A DNA stretch of 64,000 nucleotides from Fasciola hepatica (taxonomy: Eukaryota; Platyhelminthes; Trematoda; Plagiorchiida; Fasciolidae). This document shows, piece by piece, positions 11,928 to 24,080 of the stretch. The notes beneath the pieces are model-generated. The model was not told the origin of the DNA and made no database searches. It saw only the letters and a program-made list of their open reading frames with translations. The stretch is from the NCBI GenBank assembly GCA_948099385.1, contig CANUEZ040000014.1, positions 1,984,001 through 2,048,000 on the forward strand. Direction: 5' to 3'. Made by a program: the position numbers and the translations under genes. Position 1 is the stretch's first letter; the number at the start of each line of letters is the position of its first letter.

Positions 11928-13178
11928 GGTCGTCAGTATAATCTAGGTCACAGTTTTCCACTATTTCCTAGTTCGACGCCCACTTCCTGAAGATTTCGCA
12001 AGGCATTTTCCATTATTTCGTCCATGATGAAGTTAAATAGGAATGGAGAAACGGGACATCCTTGTCGAACACCACCGGTCGTTTCGAATGGACTAGATAG
12101 TTCTCTATAAACCATTACGCAGCCAGAAGTATGAGAGTACAACGGTTTCAGTAAATTCACGAACTTCTGTGGTATACCTTTTGGTGAAGAGCACTGAATA
12201 GTGCTGTTTGGTCAACTGAATTGAAGGTACCTTTCAAGTCGAGAAAAGCCATTACTGTCGGTCGACGGTGTGTGTGACTCATCTCAAGTAACTGACGAAG
12301 AGTAAGAATCTGGTCGGCGCATCCTCGACCTGAGCGGAATCCGGCCTGTTGTTTGTGGGTGTTCCTCTCGCGAGCTGGTGTCAGATGGTGCAACAAAATC
12401 CAGGCTAAAACCTTGGTGACCATCGGAATCAAGCCAATTCTACGATGGTGACCACAGTCATTGCGTATTCCCTCCTTAAAGATGAGAACAATCAATGAAT
12501 CGCCTCATAATAACGGAATACGTTCCTTTCCAAATGTCACACATCAAGGTGGTAAGTGATTTTATCAACGCACTCCCATCTATTTTGATAATAAACGGGC
12601 GAAGTTCGTTACCAGCCTGTTAGAGCTAGGGTTCAATGGACTAACCGTACGCAGAAAATAAACTAGACCCGGTCTATTTAAAAAATTAATTGAACTCACT
12701 CGACATTATGATACGAACGATTCGAGTTACGCTAGTAAACAAGATATTTAGAAGCAGAATTGAACGACAATGTTTGCATCCCATGTTATTACTGGTCTTC
12801 ATCGTCTAGGTGTACGATGGCTGACTTGTTAGGTGGAAGACAATTCACTATAACGACTGCTGCGGGATTTAAACTGAAAGACTCTTTGTATTTCTGATCG
12901 TGTATCATCCGAAACTCGCAACGCAGAATCGGTAGGCCTGACCTCGCCAAAATATCTTGTTCCCTCATACGACAAATTGTCCATATGGTTCAATAAATTT
13001 TACCGTACCCACAGTGTTAACTCAGGTAAAAACGTTCAGGAGGGTATGAGGGCGAGTACCAACCAGGCAGGCGAACAGAATCACAAGTGGAGAGGTAGTT
13101 AGCAGTGTTATTCTCCGGTTCAACGATCCGCTCGCGATATGAACGGACGGATAGGGATCTCTGCAATAGGGTTCTTAC

Positions 13179-13313
13179 TTTGATATGAAGCTTGTTTTTC
13201 GCAAAAGCATGCGATTTGAGCAGCTGGAGGACACACTGGATCGGAAGATGTGAACCAAGTCGACGATTCAGGCCCCGAGTAATTGGAATGCGAGCAGCTT
13301 GATTAGCAATCAT
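13179..13313 (-). CDS. INTS2: INTS2 exon
   Basis: A 135-bp exon of exactly 45 codons, phase 0 at both ends. The acceptor TTTCTATCCACAG precedes ATGATTGC; the donor is AAA/GTAAGA. The protein begins MIANQAARIPITRGL, continues HLPIQCVLQLLKSHAFAK and ends LHIK. This matches the INTS2 stretch with a RVPVT motif and LPIHCIYQLLRS. It joins FTET of the exon at 17.8 kb upstream and EWIVGQLCE at 5.1 kb downstream. Confidence 0.9.
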
Positions 13314-13479
13314 CTGTGGATAGAAATGAGAAAGAATGTGAAACAACCGGGTCTAACAATGGTGAGAAAACAAACAGTATTAATCCAGCAAATGAAACAA
13401 GTGAGTTTTGATGCGGTCGTTGACAGTATTAACAGTGCATCTACATAACCATAAAATAAATCTTCAATTGCATTCATTC

Positions 13480-15205
13480 CAGAAGATGGCGTGTGCATAA
13501 CTCCGTTCTCCACAGAAGCATTTAAACTCCTTCGTACTCCTGAAATAACGTCAGGTATTGGTCCTGATGGCCCGTTGTCATCAATTTTGAGACATGGTGC
13601 TGTTGCCCCGACCGATGTATCCCCCTTCATCTTAAACAGATCTTTGTGCTCGTATTCTATTCTCGACTTCTGGAGACCCATCACTGTTGTTCCTTTAACC
13701 AAACCTTGTAATTCTAGTGTCAGCTAAAAGCCTTCTATTTTGTTCCGCCCCACTAGCGCTAGTGAGAACCCCATTCCGCCCGCGAATCATCTCATTTTAT
13801 TAGCACAAACGCATCGTCTATAGGGGAAGAAACAATCACCGGCACCAATCGTTCCAGCGCAAACCAAATTGTTCATACTGCCATTAGGTAGCCTGTCTTC
13901 TGATTGGTTCATTGGTCACACGACCAGCTGCCACATGACGGGAATCCGTTCGCGTCTCATTGATTCGCTACCTCGTCACCTGCGCATTCGCTGGCATAAG
14001 CACTAACCTGGATTCCGGACAGGCACTGACATGCCGATTGCCAACGCGACATGGCTGGCCATCGACCATGAGTCAGCACACTCCCACACCTTCGTTCCCT
14101 TGTTCTAACTTCATGTGGCCTTAAACTTGCAGAGCACACCATTCCTAAACGTCTGAATTCTTTTTTAATCTCTCCTGATGATCCCTTGCAGTTTCCCCAT
14201 GAACCGAACGGACCCACTGTGGATGCTGTCGCTTCCCTAGTCCATCACATAACCAAATCCTTGGACGGATCAGCGAAATCTATGTAATGCGGTTTTGACT
14301 CTATTCCATGTTCTCTCCTTTTTCATAAACTGGGAGTTTTCGGCTGTTCCACACATTTATTGGCATCGTTGTTTGGTTATTTTACCAACAGAACTCAATG
14401 CACACGAATAGGTTTTAAAACATCCGAACCTTTGGTGAACGGTTCAGGAGTACTTAAGGGAGCTGTCCTCACCTACATTAGTGATGTTACACCCAGTTCC
14501 GTGGCACATTTGTTAAAATATGTTGATGACGTGACTCTGTCAAACTGTTTCTGTAACCCAGGATTTCAATAACTTTTCTAGTAATCTATCACATGATTTC
14601 TCTGTTCGTTCTAGTTCAATTCTAAATTTGTCCAAATGCTGTGAGTGCACACTTATCCTTTCTTGATCGGCTTATCCCTCTGATCCATCCGTCATTTCCA
14701 CAGAACCACTGAATAGAGTGGATTCTGTCAAATACTTAGGAATCCCCATCGATGAAAATCTGAAGTGGTCATCTCACATTTCATACGGTGCAAAGAAACT
14801 ACGCCGGCTTTCTTGCCAAATGCGAAAGCTCAGGCATTTTAATGTTAAATAGAGCAGCTTTCCCTTTTCGTTTATCAAAGTTTATTCTTGTTCCACTTCT
14901 TTGCTGGCCTATTGAAAAAGAACTTTACGATTTTCCGTCGAGATATCTTTCATACCTTTAGGTGAACTATCTGCCAAAATGTGCGAATTATACCTGGCCG
15001 CATGTGAAAAGTTCGCTTACAAAATCTTTGGAGATAGCACTCACCCTTTACATGACGATTTATTCAAATGTAATGCTCTCGCTCCTACATGTTCCTCTTT
15101 TCAACCCATACCCTCTCGTATTAATATCTATAAAAACTGCTGTTCTTCATCTGACCGGAATCCTCACAAACCGGTCGTGAGTGTCAGACGAATTTATTCG
15201 TAATT
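13480..15205 (+). mobile_element. Decayed CR1/Jockey-like LINE fragment
   Basis: Plus-strand remnants of a non-LTR reverse transcriptase in broken frames. In order: LLRTPEITSGIGPDG (pre-RT), ASLFGYFTNRTQC, LKYVDDVTLS (catalytic box), VKYLGIPIDENLKWSSHI, and a C-terminal CELYLAACEKFAYKIF block. Several stops and frameshifts make it inactive. It starts about 170 bp from the INTS2 exon at 13.2 kb, on the opposite strand. Confidence 0.6.
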
Positions 15206-17831
15206 TTGACATTTAATCGTTCTTCTTTATCCGTTTTATTCAACGTGTTACGAGTGTAAATCTTTTTCTACTGAAATGCAGACGTTTGTCTACACAAAAG
15301 TCTGTTCAAGCGCGAATACGACACAAGGTCGTTATTAGCGTCGAAAGCGAGCACCGCTTTGGTCTCTGGGTTATCTCGCAGGAGATCGTACTGATTATTC
15401 GAATCCTCACTTAAAACGATGATTGCGGTAGGATAACTTTGGTAGAATGTAGTTACTTTATTGGCAAAACAAGTCCATTGTTCCGCCTAAACTACAGCCA
15501 ACGGGAACGTAGGCAGCGACATCAACCAGGCAGTAGTGATCTACGCGTTATCTGCTTACTTTAAACAAGCTCTCTAGATAGATTTCATATAATCTGTCCC
15601 ACACTAGAATCCAGACACTACGCTAGCATCAAACGCGGTTCTCATACCCGTGTACCACGAAACAGAAGCTCCTCCATTTTCGGCTAAGCGCAGGGTAAAG
15701 CAAGGAAGTGGAGGATGTTTGGTCAGACGACGCAGGCGGAGAACACTAAACGCGAGTTTCGAAAACCAATACATATCTAGTGCTAGAATCTCAACGATGT
15801 CTAACGGGTCTCCCTACAGAGTATCCGCATTATTGCACACACAGAGAGAGGCGAAAGGTTGCAGGCTTCATGAGTAGACGCGGTCATAGTGTGGTGGAGT
15901 GTATATACTACTTAGCAAGTAGCTGACTGCTGAAAACGGAACTACAAACAACTGTGGATTAACGAACGCCGCTATGTTCGACAGTCCAAACGCAATAAGG
16001 TAAACGACGACGCGCGAACCATACGACTGCTCCTCCGTCGGATGATGACTGTCTTCAAGTGAACAGGACAGCTATTGTGTAAAGAAGCATGTTTGCAGTA
16101 TTTGGTTAATTTTATCGATGTCCGAATGAGCTCGTCCCAATAAACAATTTATTTCCCAGGCGCGTCTCGTGGACCATAACAGTGTTAGTTAACTTGGAAA
16201 GTCACATACATTGAAAACCGGACTCTGCTTCTTTGATTGTTAATCGCCACCTGAGCATCCACAAAAGAATTATGTAAAACAGCATGTGAGAAGGGTTGGT
16301 ACGCAAAGAAAGTGAGAACTGCCCGCCACCAGTAGTAATTCGGCACAATCTGCGGAGTGCGAGAAGAAAAGAACGAGTGCACGCATCCGAACTGTTTACG
16401 CAGAATACACGTAAAGGTGAACTGAAAGTTTTATTTATTTGGGATAAGTGGACTGAATTAAACTAAAAGAACGAAAATAAATAGCTTCATTTGAAATGTT
16501 TGAATGATATTAATCGTGGAACGATTTGGTCTCCTACTACGAACTAAAAGTATGACTTGAGTGCGGACAAAATAAAATTGATCAGTGAGAAAAGTTCACA
16601 GCATCAAAACCATTTAAACTCAAGGTTAACCTGAAATACCGTTAACATATTAAATCATTATCCATACACGAAAAGTGGTTCACAATTTCAACGTAAGAAA
16701 TTTCGTACCGGTTCAGCTTTTCCGTATATGCACAGCACTGGTTCGAAGAGTGATTATTTTGAAACCTTTTCAATGCTTCCCATCAAATCCTCACATCGAA
16801 TGTAGAAATCTTTGTCAGCTATCAATTTCCGAACAGAATTTCTTACTTAAAGATGATCGACATTACGGGAGTGACCCGAGATAACTACGTGTAGCCCTGT
16901 CAAGATTCACCACTCGAATATGGATACACTTTGTTCGGCATCCGACATCCACTTATAGAACCAAACTGTGAGCACACGTTAGACATGTAAATGTGCGAAC
17001 GACCGTTTTTTTGTTCCCCGTAGGAACTTTTATCAACGCTCCCATGTTTTGTTCGCCTGCACAAACCACGGAAGTCGTCACCCCCTCCGGATATCCATTC
17101 AAAACGGATCTCCCGGATAAGATAATGATTACGAGAAATAACAATTCATCCGAAAGTTGTTAACCGATCTATAAGGAGAGTCTAAAATTCACGGGATAAT
17201 CGCTACAATTAGTCATGCGTAGGTCTTAGTGAACGTAAAGAAAGTCTCCATTAGGTCGCATAGTATTTCATGGAAGCTTCTTCCCTAAATATTTACCGGG
17301 TGAAAAACAATGCAGCGAATTCTACTGATAACTGTCATGCTTAACAAGAATACAGGGGAAGGATCACTGTCGAAGGTGACAAGGTTTCGATGAAGTAGGA
17401 CAAAGAACAAATCATCAAAATGCGAAAGATTTCGCTATTCAAGTTATAGCTGATTGTCGAATAATAATTCGCATTTTGTCCGTAACCTGAGTGGTTAATA
17501 CTTACACGTGAATTATTTGAAAAACCCCATGGTCACATTAGAAAAACAACACTGAAGAGCGAGTAACCCAGTCAACAGCCAAACAAATGCATAATTTTCA
17601 TCTATATGACGTGCAAGAGCAAGATCAGGAATCATTCAAAACAACCGCTCACCCTTCAACGGTGCTTTTCTAATTCTTAGGTGTTTGGGCTAGAAGCGAT
17701 ACTACTCATTTGATCCCCAGGGGAATACAACTGTGCGATCTGCTGTCGCTTAAATATTGCCCAGAACATGGTAAGCACATTTGCCATCTTCTCACAAAAC
17801 CGTGCCGAACAGTGAAGACAGAAAAACTCAC
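15206..17831. other. INTS2 intron; nothing recognised
   Basis: Between the LINE remnant ending near 15.2 kb and the INTS2 exon at 17.8 kb. Only short open frames without recognisable motifs are present, and no clear repeat or RNA gene. Confidence 0.4.
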
Positions 17832-18165
17832 CGTTTCTGTGAACACAGAGTTGAGAAAAACTTTTCGCCACCCGTTTACCGTACGTCCCAGAGAAGGAAT
17901 TCGGAGACCAAGCAAATTGGAAATCAGTTCTGTGATCGGGCCTGGTTGATTCGTGTGAAACAGAATGGCCAGCAAAAGCAGTGACTCTACATAAGGTTTC
18001 GATACACTAACACTAGTATTCAGTGGATCCGGCAGGTCAGTCACACTGGAAGACAGGGAGATGGACTGAAAAGAATCCTGCTGGTCGATCAGACGTTGTA
18101 GCCACGTGACAATGATACGCTCCGTGTCTGCAGGGAAATCAGACCGATTAGCGATGTCCTGAGAG
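17832..18165 (-). CDS. INTS2: INTS2 exon
   Basis: A 334-bp exon with a strong acceptor (TTTCTCTCCGGTTCTCCGCAG) and donor ACG/GTGAGT. One base completes a codon from the exon at 35.3 kb. The protein then reads SQDIANRSDFPADTERI, TWLQRLIDQQDSF, LLLLAILFHTNQPGPI, NLLGLRI and ends NSVFTET. In known INTS2 the order is a VVWLSWMIKEE-type helix, LLLVAMYFHSNQ and then IFTEQ, so this is one of the clearest exons. It exits in phase 0. Confidence 0.9.
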
Positions 18166-18744
18166 CTGCGGAGAACCGGAGAGAAAGAAAAAGACATGAC
18201 GATTGGCCTTATCATAAGCTCAACAGAAGAAAATACGGTAGCCAGAAGTCAAATGTAACATTCTCAGCCTCAGCACTTGCCAAGTGATGGTGTATCTTAT
18301 TAGTGAATCAGCATGAGACTCAACACGAGTAAGGATAAATGAAAGCAGCACTTTTGTCCTGCGATTAACTTAACCGACTGTCACTCAGTCGTGCATTTTC
18401 AAGGCCGTGCAACAATGCATATGATCATCGTTAACACTGTCCATGCCGTCATAGATTGCTAAAGCAAACATTAGTGACTGCCATCTCATTTAAAAAGTAA
18501 ACAAGAGGAGAGAAAAACGTGAATAGAGGGCGAGTTTTACAACACTGGGGGAAATTAAAAGACGAAACGCCAATCTGGCTGCAAAACAAGATAAACAGTT
18601 TAGCCCCATATGTACATATTTTCCAGTGTTCTTCAAAAGAAACGGAAATAAATGACCACCGATACCAGTAAGCCCCGAATTAATTTCCATTTCTCCCAAT
18701 CCACTGGTGATGGGGTCATCTGAGATGCAACATCACTCTCCCTA

Positions 18745-18815
<71 letters not shown>

Positions 18816-21800
18816 CATTCGACTTGCTCCTTTGTTTAAGTTCGGTTAGGTTACAGATTGAAGGAACGCTGCTTTTGTTAGGTGTAAAGTGAAGACTGAC
18901 AGAAATAAGCATTTAAAGCGTGTCAATTGTTATGCTCTGGTTAGTTCGAAACCACAACATGTCAGAATGAGATGTTCACTTCATGTTTTTGTGAAGAAAA
19001 CAAGGACTACAAAGACAGATCGAAACCTTGTATAACATGCTTACTCGTCAATGCAGTGGAAGGGCATATCCCATAGCCTCAGAGGTTCACTCTACTATGA
19101 GGAACAATAATCGAAAACCGGACTCTCGGACTCGCAGCGTACATTCACACAGAGTCCGAATAGGTCAGATGCGGTAACGAGTCCAGTGACCGCAGATTAG
19201 TGTCTACCACCAAAAGTCATTGACCGGGACGGAATTTAAACATCTTAACTACAAAGTGACAAACGACCAATCCGATCCACCACTAACAGTTTAGCCCGTC
19301 TCCACGTGTACATGGATGTAGTGGGCCATTTGCAGAATGATTCAACGCAAAAGCTCGTAGGTCCTTCTGTTATGGCAGCTGTTAAATGTCGACCTTGGGC
19401 GTGTATGATCATCATAGGCTCTTCAGGTAGCCCACGGAAGGCAACCGGAATCATTTGACAAAGCGCCAATGAAAGATCAGGAATTCCGCGATTACTGTAT
19501 GTGCGGCTCTGAGCGCTGTTTTCCCCGACAGCCACTGGCATCTGTGGTGATGGCTACTGCAAATGTGCTTTTACTGTTCGATCTCCAAGCTAGCAAGCGC
19601 GCCGGATTCATTTAACATAATCACAGCATCTCTCCCACCATGGCAGTAGAACTCGCAAGAGCTCATTATTCGTGATCGGACGAGAAATACATTCCTGAGC
19701 CTTGGTGATAAAGTAAAGGTCATTAATTTCCAAAAGAATGGAGTTTCCGTGAACATTGCATCCCAATTCAGGTATAGGGAGAACGCAAGTCTAAACAATT
19801 GTGAGAAATGAGGTCAGCATCGAAATTAGTAGGGACTAAGGAACTTCAAGCCATCCGGAAATCTCGCATTCACATCTCGGTTGCTTCAGTGAAGTTAACA
19901 GCACAGCATATGAATGGTTTCTCACTGCCCGTCGGAATCATATCCTGGAAACAGGAATGTTGATACACGAGAAAGCAATGGTGGCTTGTATTACGAAGCA
20001 TAATGATTTTTGAGCGAGCAATGGTCGGTTGGACAAATCCCAACAAGGCCATAAAATTATCTCAAGACTACTGAACGGTGAGGCCTCAGAATTTCTAAGT
20101 GGAGAGCCATCAAATCGGCTGGAACGCATACCTATCTTGTGCAAAAACTATCATTCGAAGAACTGTTTGCTGTGATGAGACTGGTCTTTACTGTAGAACC
20201 GCTTGGTTGTGAAAGCGATCCATACAGCGACATTCGAAAATGCAAGGAGGGAGCCAACGAAGCGGGAAACAGTTAGCAATGGATTTCTTCCTGATAAAAT
20301 AAATTGGTACTGAAAGCTTGTCTCGTGTCACTGAAGCGCAATAGTGCCAAAAATCTTACCTGAACTTTTTGGAAGTTTATTGGGTTATGACAACTTGGCT
20401 TCATGTTCTAACCAGGTTTTGTGCTATTTTCTAAACATACTCCGGAAGAGCGAACGAATCTGGTAGGTCTCAACAGTGTTCTTTCTAGAGTACGGCGAAT
20501 GGTGAGTTCTGCCTTACCTCTTGAACAAACGCAAGCCCACACTCCGAATCATCTACCACGCTGAGCAACTACAACCATGCAACAACAGCATTGGTTTCGT
20601 CGGAATAATTATGGCGCTCACCAACGAACAACCTCGAATAGAAGCATGATCAACTGGAAATAATGAAGCGCGCATTACGGAATGCTGACAAGCGAAAAAA
20701 CACAAATTGCTAACTTTGACAATATTACCAGTTTAAACCATGTTTGTGGGGAGGGCGGTGAGCTTGAACTTCACTCCCAACCAATCTGTGAAGATAACAT
20801 GCATCAAAAATCCACCAAAATGAGATCAATGTGTAGTTCTTTTACTGCTCCTTTGATATCCCCGTACTTTTTCACTTTTTCCGACTGAAGCTGTGGTTAG
20901 ACAATAGCTATCAAGGCCACCACACACTGTACATGGTTAATGGTTGTCTCAACTGAACTGAAGGTGATTATCGAAATAAGGACTAACCGAGGTGGTCCAC
21001 CACTGTTTAATTACACCAACCACGATAGATCATACAAGTAATATCGTGAAACACTAGACATCGATATGTATGACTGACACGGGAGAGATCAGTTCCAAAC
21101 AATAAGCATAAAGGTCACTGATCTGCTTCGAAATCCTTACGCGAGTGATAGGGCCAAAGAGTGGAGTACATGGGTCACTAAAAAATTGGAGCTGACGACT
21201 ATCTTAATTTGTGCACAATACTAAATAGACGCCGGTTTACGCACATTTATGAAAATGCAATAGGGAAAACACTCCTGGTCAGAGAGAACAGACAAAAATG
21301 AATGGATGAGGGAGAGAAAATGATACCGAATGTGGAAACAAATGAGGGCATTCTTGTATAAGGGGCTAAACATATGGTGCAACAAGATCGATCAGGGCAG
21401 TGCACAGAAAGAAATTTATAAAAAAAAACAAGCAAATGAAGAATGAAGCTAACGATAAAAACGATCTGAGACAACGAGGTTGTTGATCAAAACACAAGAA
21501 GTGCAAAATGGTGACTGACGGTTGCAACCTTTCTAGCATCACCAGCAGCGTCATCGGTTGCGGTGAGCATCAAATACGAAATCAATAGTACGGGTAAATA
21601 TTGTTTTTTATATTTTCCAAAGCCTAAACGCGGACATCATGGTCGGACCAAAGAAGAGGTGCGGGACGACAGACTATTGAATTCAACACGAATAGCTAGA
21701 TGAAAAATGATCCCGTGCAACACTGTGAAATTTCTAAACATAATAAATTAATTCATCTCAAAATAATAGCAAGCAAAAGTACGTTCCTTGTGTGACTGTC

Positions 21801-22440
21801 GCCCTTTCATTTGCGAGATAACTGCGTCTGAATAAACGTACTTGGCTGCTGCTTGGGTTGTACTTTGATACTCGAGAGCATTGGTGCTTATTTCTCATAT
21901 AAAGTAACAACAAACAACAAATTCTTCAAGTTCCACCATCCAACAACCTCACACCTAAGTACTCCGGGTTCATTTACCGTCTACAAGAATAACCTGAGCA
22001 GAAGTGACAAATCGACGCATAATGAACGAGTACACAACAGAAGAAAGTAACAAGGGGAGAGGTGTCGCACTCGGCTATGATGCTACATATCCTTCAATAC
22101 AACAGCACTCAAGGTACGATGAGTTGTTTCACGATCGCGGTTTCCATAGCCTCGGTTAAAATTGACGTGAGAAGTGGATAGGTAGTAAAAGGTTGAGAGA
22201 TCACTACGCCTTAGGATAGGAAGAAATTTCCAGTCTTCAAAGACAAAGAAAATGCACTATTTCGTAAAGACCGACCGAAAATGAGCACAAATTTTGGTGC
22301 ATAAATCTGCAGTAAAAAGGGGCGGAATGCCATCCGGACCATATTTGTAGATGTCAAGTGAATGCAAACCTTGACGGGCATACTGGCAATAATTTTGGCC
22401 TAAAATATAGACTCAAATAAAGACAACAGAAAAGAAACGA
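18166..22440. other. INTS2 intron, 3' side of a 17-kb intron
   Basis: Contains a CT/TA microsatellite (18,744-18,813) and, near 20,925-20,965, a short dispersed-repeat tail (CATGGTTAATGG followed by a TGAACTGAA run) also seen near 30.8, 38.23 and 54.85 kb. The minus frame at 19,245-19,541 was considered as an exon and rejected. Nothing else is recognised. Confidence 0.4.
18744..18813. repeat. (CT)n-(TA)n microsatellite
   Basis: A CT dinucleotide run of about 16 bases passes directly into about 52 bases of TA repeat. Such tracts are length-unstable and often collapsed in assemblies. Confidence 0.95.
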
Positions 22441-22720
22441 CAGGGATATGACAAAGTGGAGTTCGAAACAAACAATTGCGAAAACCTCGGTGTTATCATA
22501 CGGATCGAACGCATATGTTCGTGAGAAACTGGAGATAGGCGGAAATGAAGATGCGCAAAAATCACGGGAGACAGCCTTCGCGAGGGGCCAGAGGGTACCG
22601 GAGAGACATGAGGCTAAACCCTGTGCTTTACTACGAAAAAACGTAGTTTTTGCCATTCTCAGTGGCACAGTCCTTGTTACGTGCCCGCAGGTAGCAGTCA
22701 TCCTGGTACTGGTATTGGCA
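22440..22720 (-). mobile_element. Jockey-like LINE fragment abutting RTE copy B
   Basis: The minus frame gives SCLSGTLWPLAKAVSRDFC followed by SSFPPISS. It resembles CEDLVHGSRSLWSFAKVVSRNFC and SDFPPK in the LINE at 25.3-27.2 kb, so both are pieces of one family (region between endonuclease and RT). At its right end it fuses directly, in an open frame, to the YADD segment of RTE copy B. Confidence 0.55.
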
Positions 22721-22735
22721 TTGCGCATGTTCCAT

Positions 22736-24080
22736 GCATTCGTCCATTCGAACAAACACACAAGGTCGTCCGCATAATCTAGATCATAGTTTTCCACTAT
22801 TTCCTAGTTCGACGCCCACGTCCTGAAGATTTCGCAAGGCATTTTCCATTATTTCGTCCATGATGAAGTTAAATAGGAATGGAGAAACGGGACATCCTTG
22901 ACGAACACCACCGGTCGTTTCGAATGGACTAGATAGTTCTCTATAAACCATTACGCAGCCAGAATTATGAGAGTACAACGGTTTTAGTAAATTCACGAAC
23001 TTCTGTGGTATACCTTTTGGTGAAGAGCACTGAATAGTGCTGTTTGGCCAACTGAATTGAAGGTACCTTTCAAGTCGAGAAAAGCCATTACTGTCGGTCG
23101 ACGGTGTGTGTGACTCATCTCAAGTAACTGACGAAGAGTAAGAATCTGGTCGGCGCATCCTCGACCTGAGCGGAATCCGGCCTGTTGTTCGTGGGTGTTC
23201 CTCTCGCGAGCTGGTGTCAGATGGTGCAGCAAAATCCAGGCTAAAACCTTGGTGACCATCGGAATCAAGCCAATTCTACGATGGTGACCACAGTCATTGC
23301 GTATTCCCTCCTTAAAGATGAGAACAATCAATGAATCGCCTCGTAATAACGGAATACGTTTCTTTCCTAATGTCACACATCAAGGTGGTAAGTGATTTTA
23401 TCAACGCACCCCCCCCCCTCCCTCCCCCACTCCAAACTTGAAAAGAACTGGAGGGAGTTCGTCAGGACTGGCCGGTTTCCCTCCTTTTAGTAATCAAATT
23501 CCTGACTCCACCTCTACTTCCGATGGGGGCTCAAGTGATACTACCCAAGGAGTCGCACTTGTTGACGTTGGAGTAACTATATTAGCGCGCGGCCAGCTAA
23601 ACTTCTCATTGAAGTATTCGGCCCAACGGCCCATTCTTTGCTCTTTGCTATGAATAAGCTCTCCATTTCTATGGCACATCGTTTCACTCACAGGTACTGG
23701 CCGTCCACCGGTGTCGCAAATAAATTTGAACAATTTTTGTGTTACCTGAAGCAGTTGCTGCTTCCATTTCTTCGGCTACCTTGACCCACCAATTTTCGCA
23801 GTCCTTCCTAAGGCTTTTCGTAACTTACAATTGTATCTTTCTTCGTATCTTGTTCATCTCCTTACAGTTCGAGAGTTGACGCTTTTGCTCCATTATACTC
23901 AACGACTCTCGCGAAATCCAGTGTCTTTGATGGACATTGCATCCAGGACGACAGACGAAACCTCCCGTCACGTGCATCGCCCGTCTGATAGGAATCCCTC
24001 GTCTGTCTACAATACTGTTCATCGTAGTTCCCAGCTAATAGGATATTTTCTCTTCATAACTGGTGCGAACTTCTGGAGTA
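22736..24080 (-). mobile_element. RTE-like LINE copy B (linker plus RT)
   Basis: Minus-strand element fragment. From right to left: a pre-RT linker (CKEMNKIRRKIQL, FKFICDTGGRPVPVSETMC, RMGRWAEYFNEKF), RT motifs (LIVLIFKEGIRNDCGHHRRI, ADQILTLRQLLE, MAFLDLKGTFNSVG, GGVRQGCPVSPFLF), and YADDLVCLFE at the left end. The frame is broken near 22,995 and 22,790, at the same points as copies A, C and D. A C-rich tract at 23,408-23,430 lies between linker and RT. Confidence 0.8.

Larger units (their letters stand above)
9503..12585 (-). mobile_element. RTE-like LINE copy A, split by a Penelope-like insertion
   Basis: Two blocks of one minus-strand element. The 5' block (about 11,928-12,585) encodes RT motifs ADQILTLRQLLE, MAFLDLKGTFNSVD and GGVRQGCPVSPFLFNF, and ends at YTDD, the catalytic box (YADD in the other copies). 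The 3' block (about 9,503-10,345) resumes with CTERAQRSLDR, MLQDWGS and DRFTYLGSS and runs to the element's 3' region. Between them lies unrelated Penelope-type sequence. Two frame breaks (near 12,160 and 11,950) also occur in copies B, C and D. The 5' end is truncated near 12,585, so the endonuclease is missing. Confidence 0.82.

Noticed and set aside
10966..11961. 331-residue frame as one host protein
   Set aside because: Its first codons belong to RTE copy A and the rest to a Penelope-like element; the fusion is an insertion junction.
19245..19541. Minus frame with GIPDLSLALCQMIPVAF, weakly like an INTS2 helix
   Set aside because: The same INTS2 segment is supplied better by 35,294-35,422, whose phases match both neighbours; no convincing splice sites were seen around the 19.4-kb frame.
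23408..23433. C-rich tract as a regulatory or G-quadruplex element
   Set aside because: The same tract occurs at the same place in RTE copies B, C and D, so it is part of the repeat; length differences look like homopolymer slippage.
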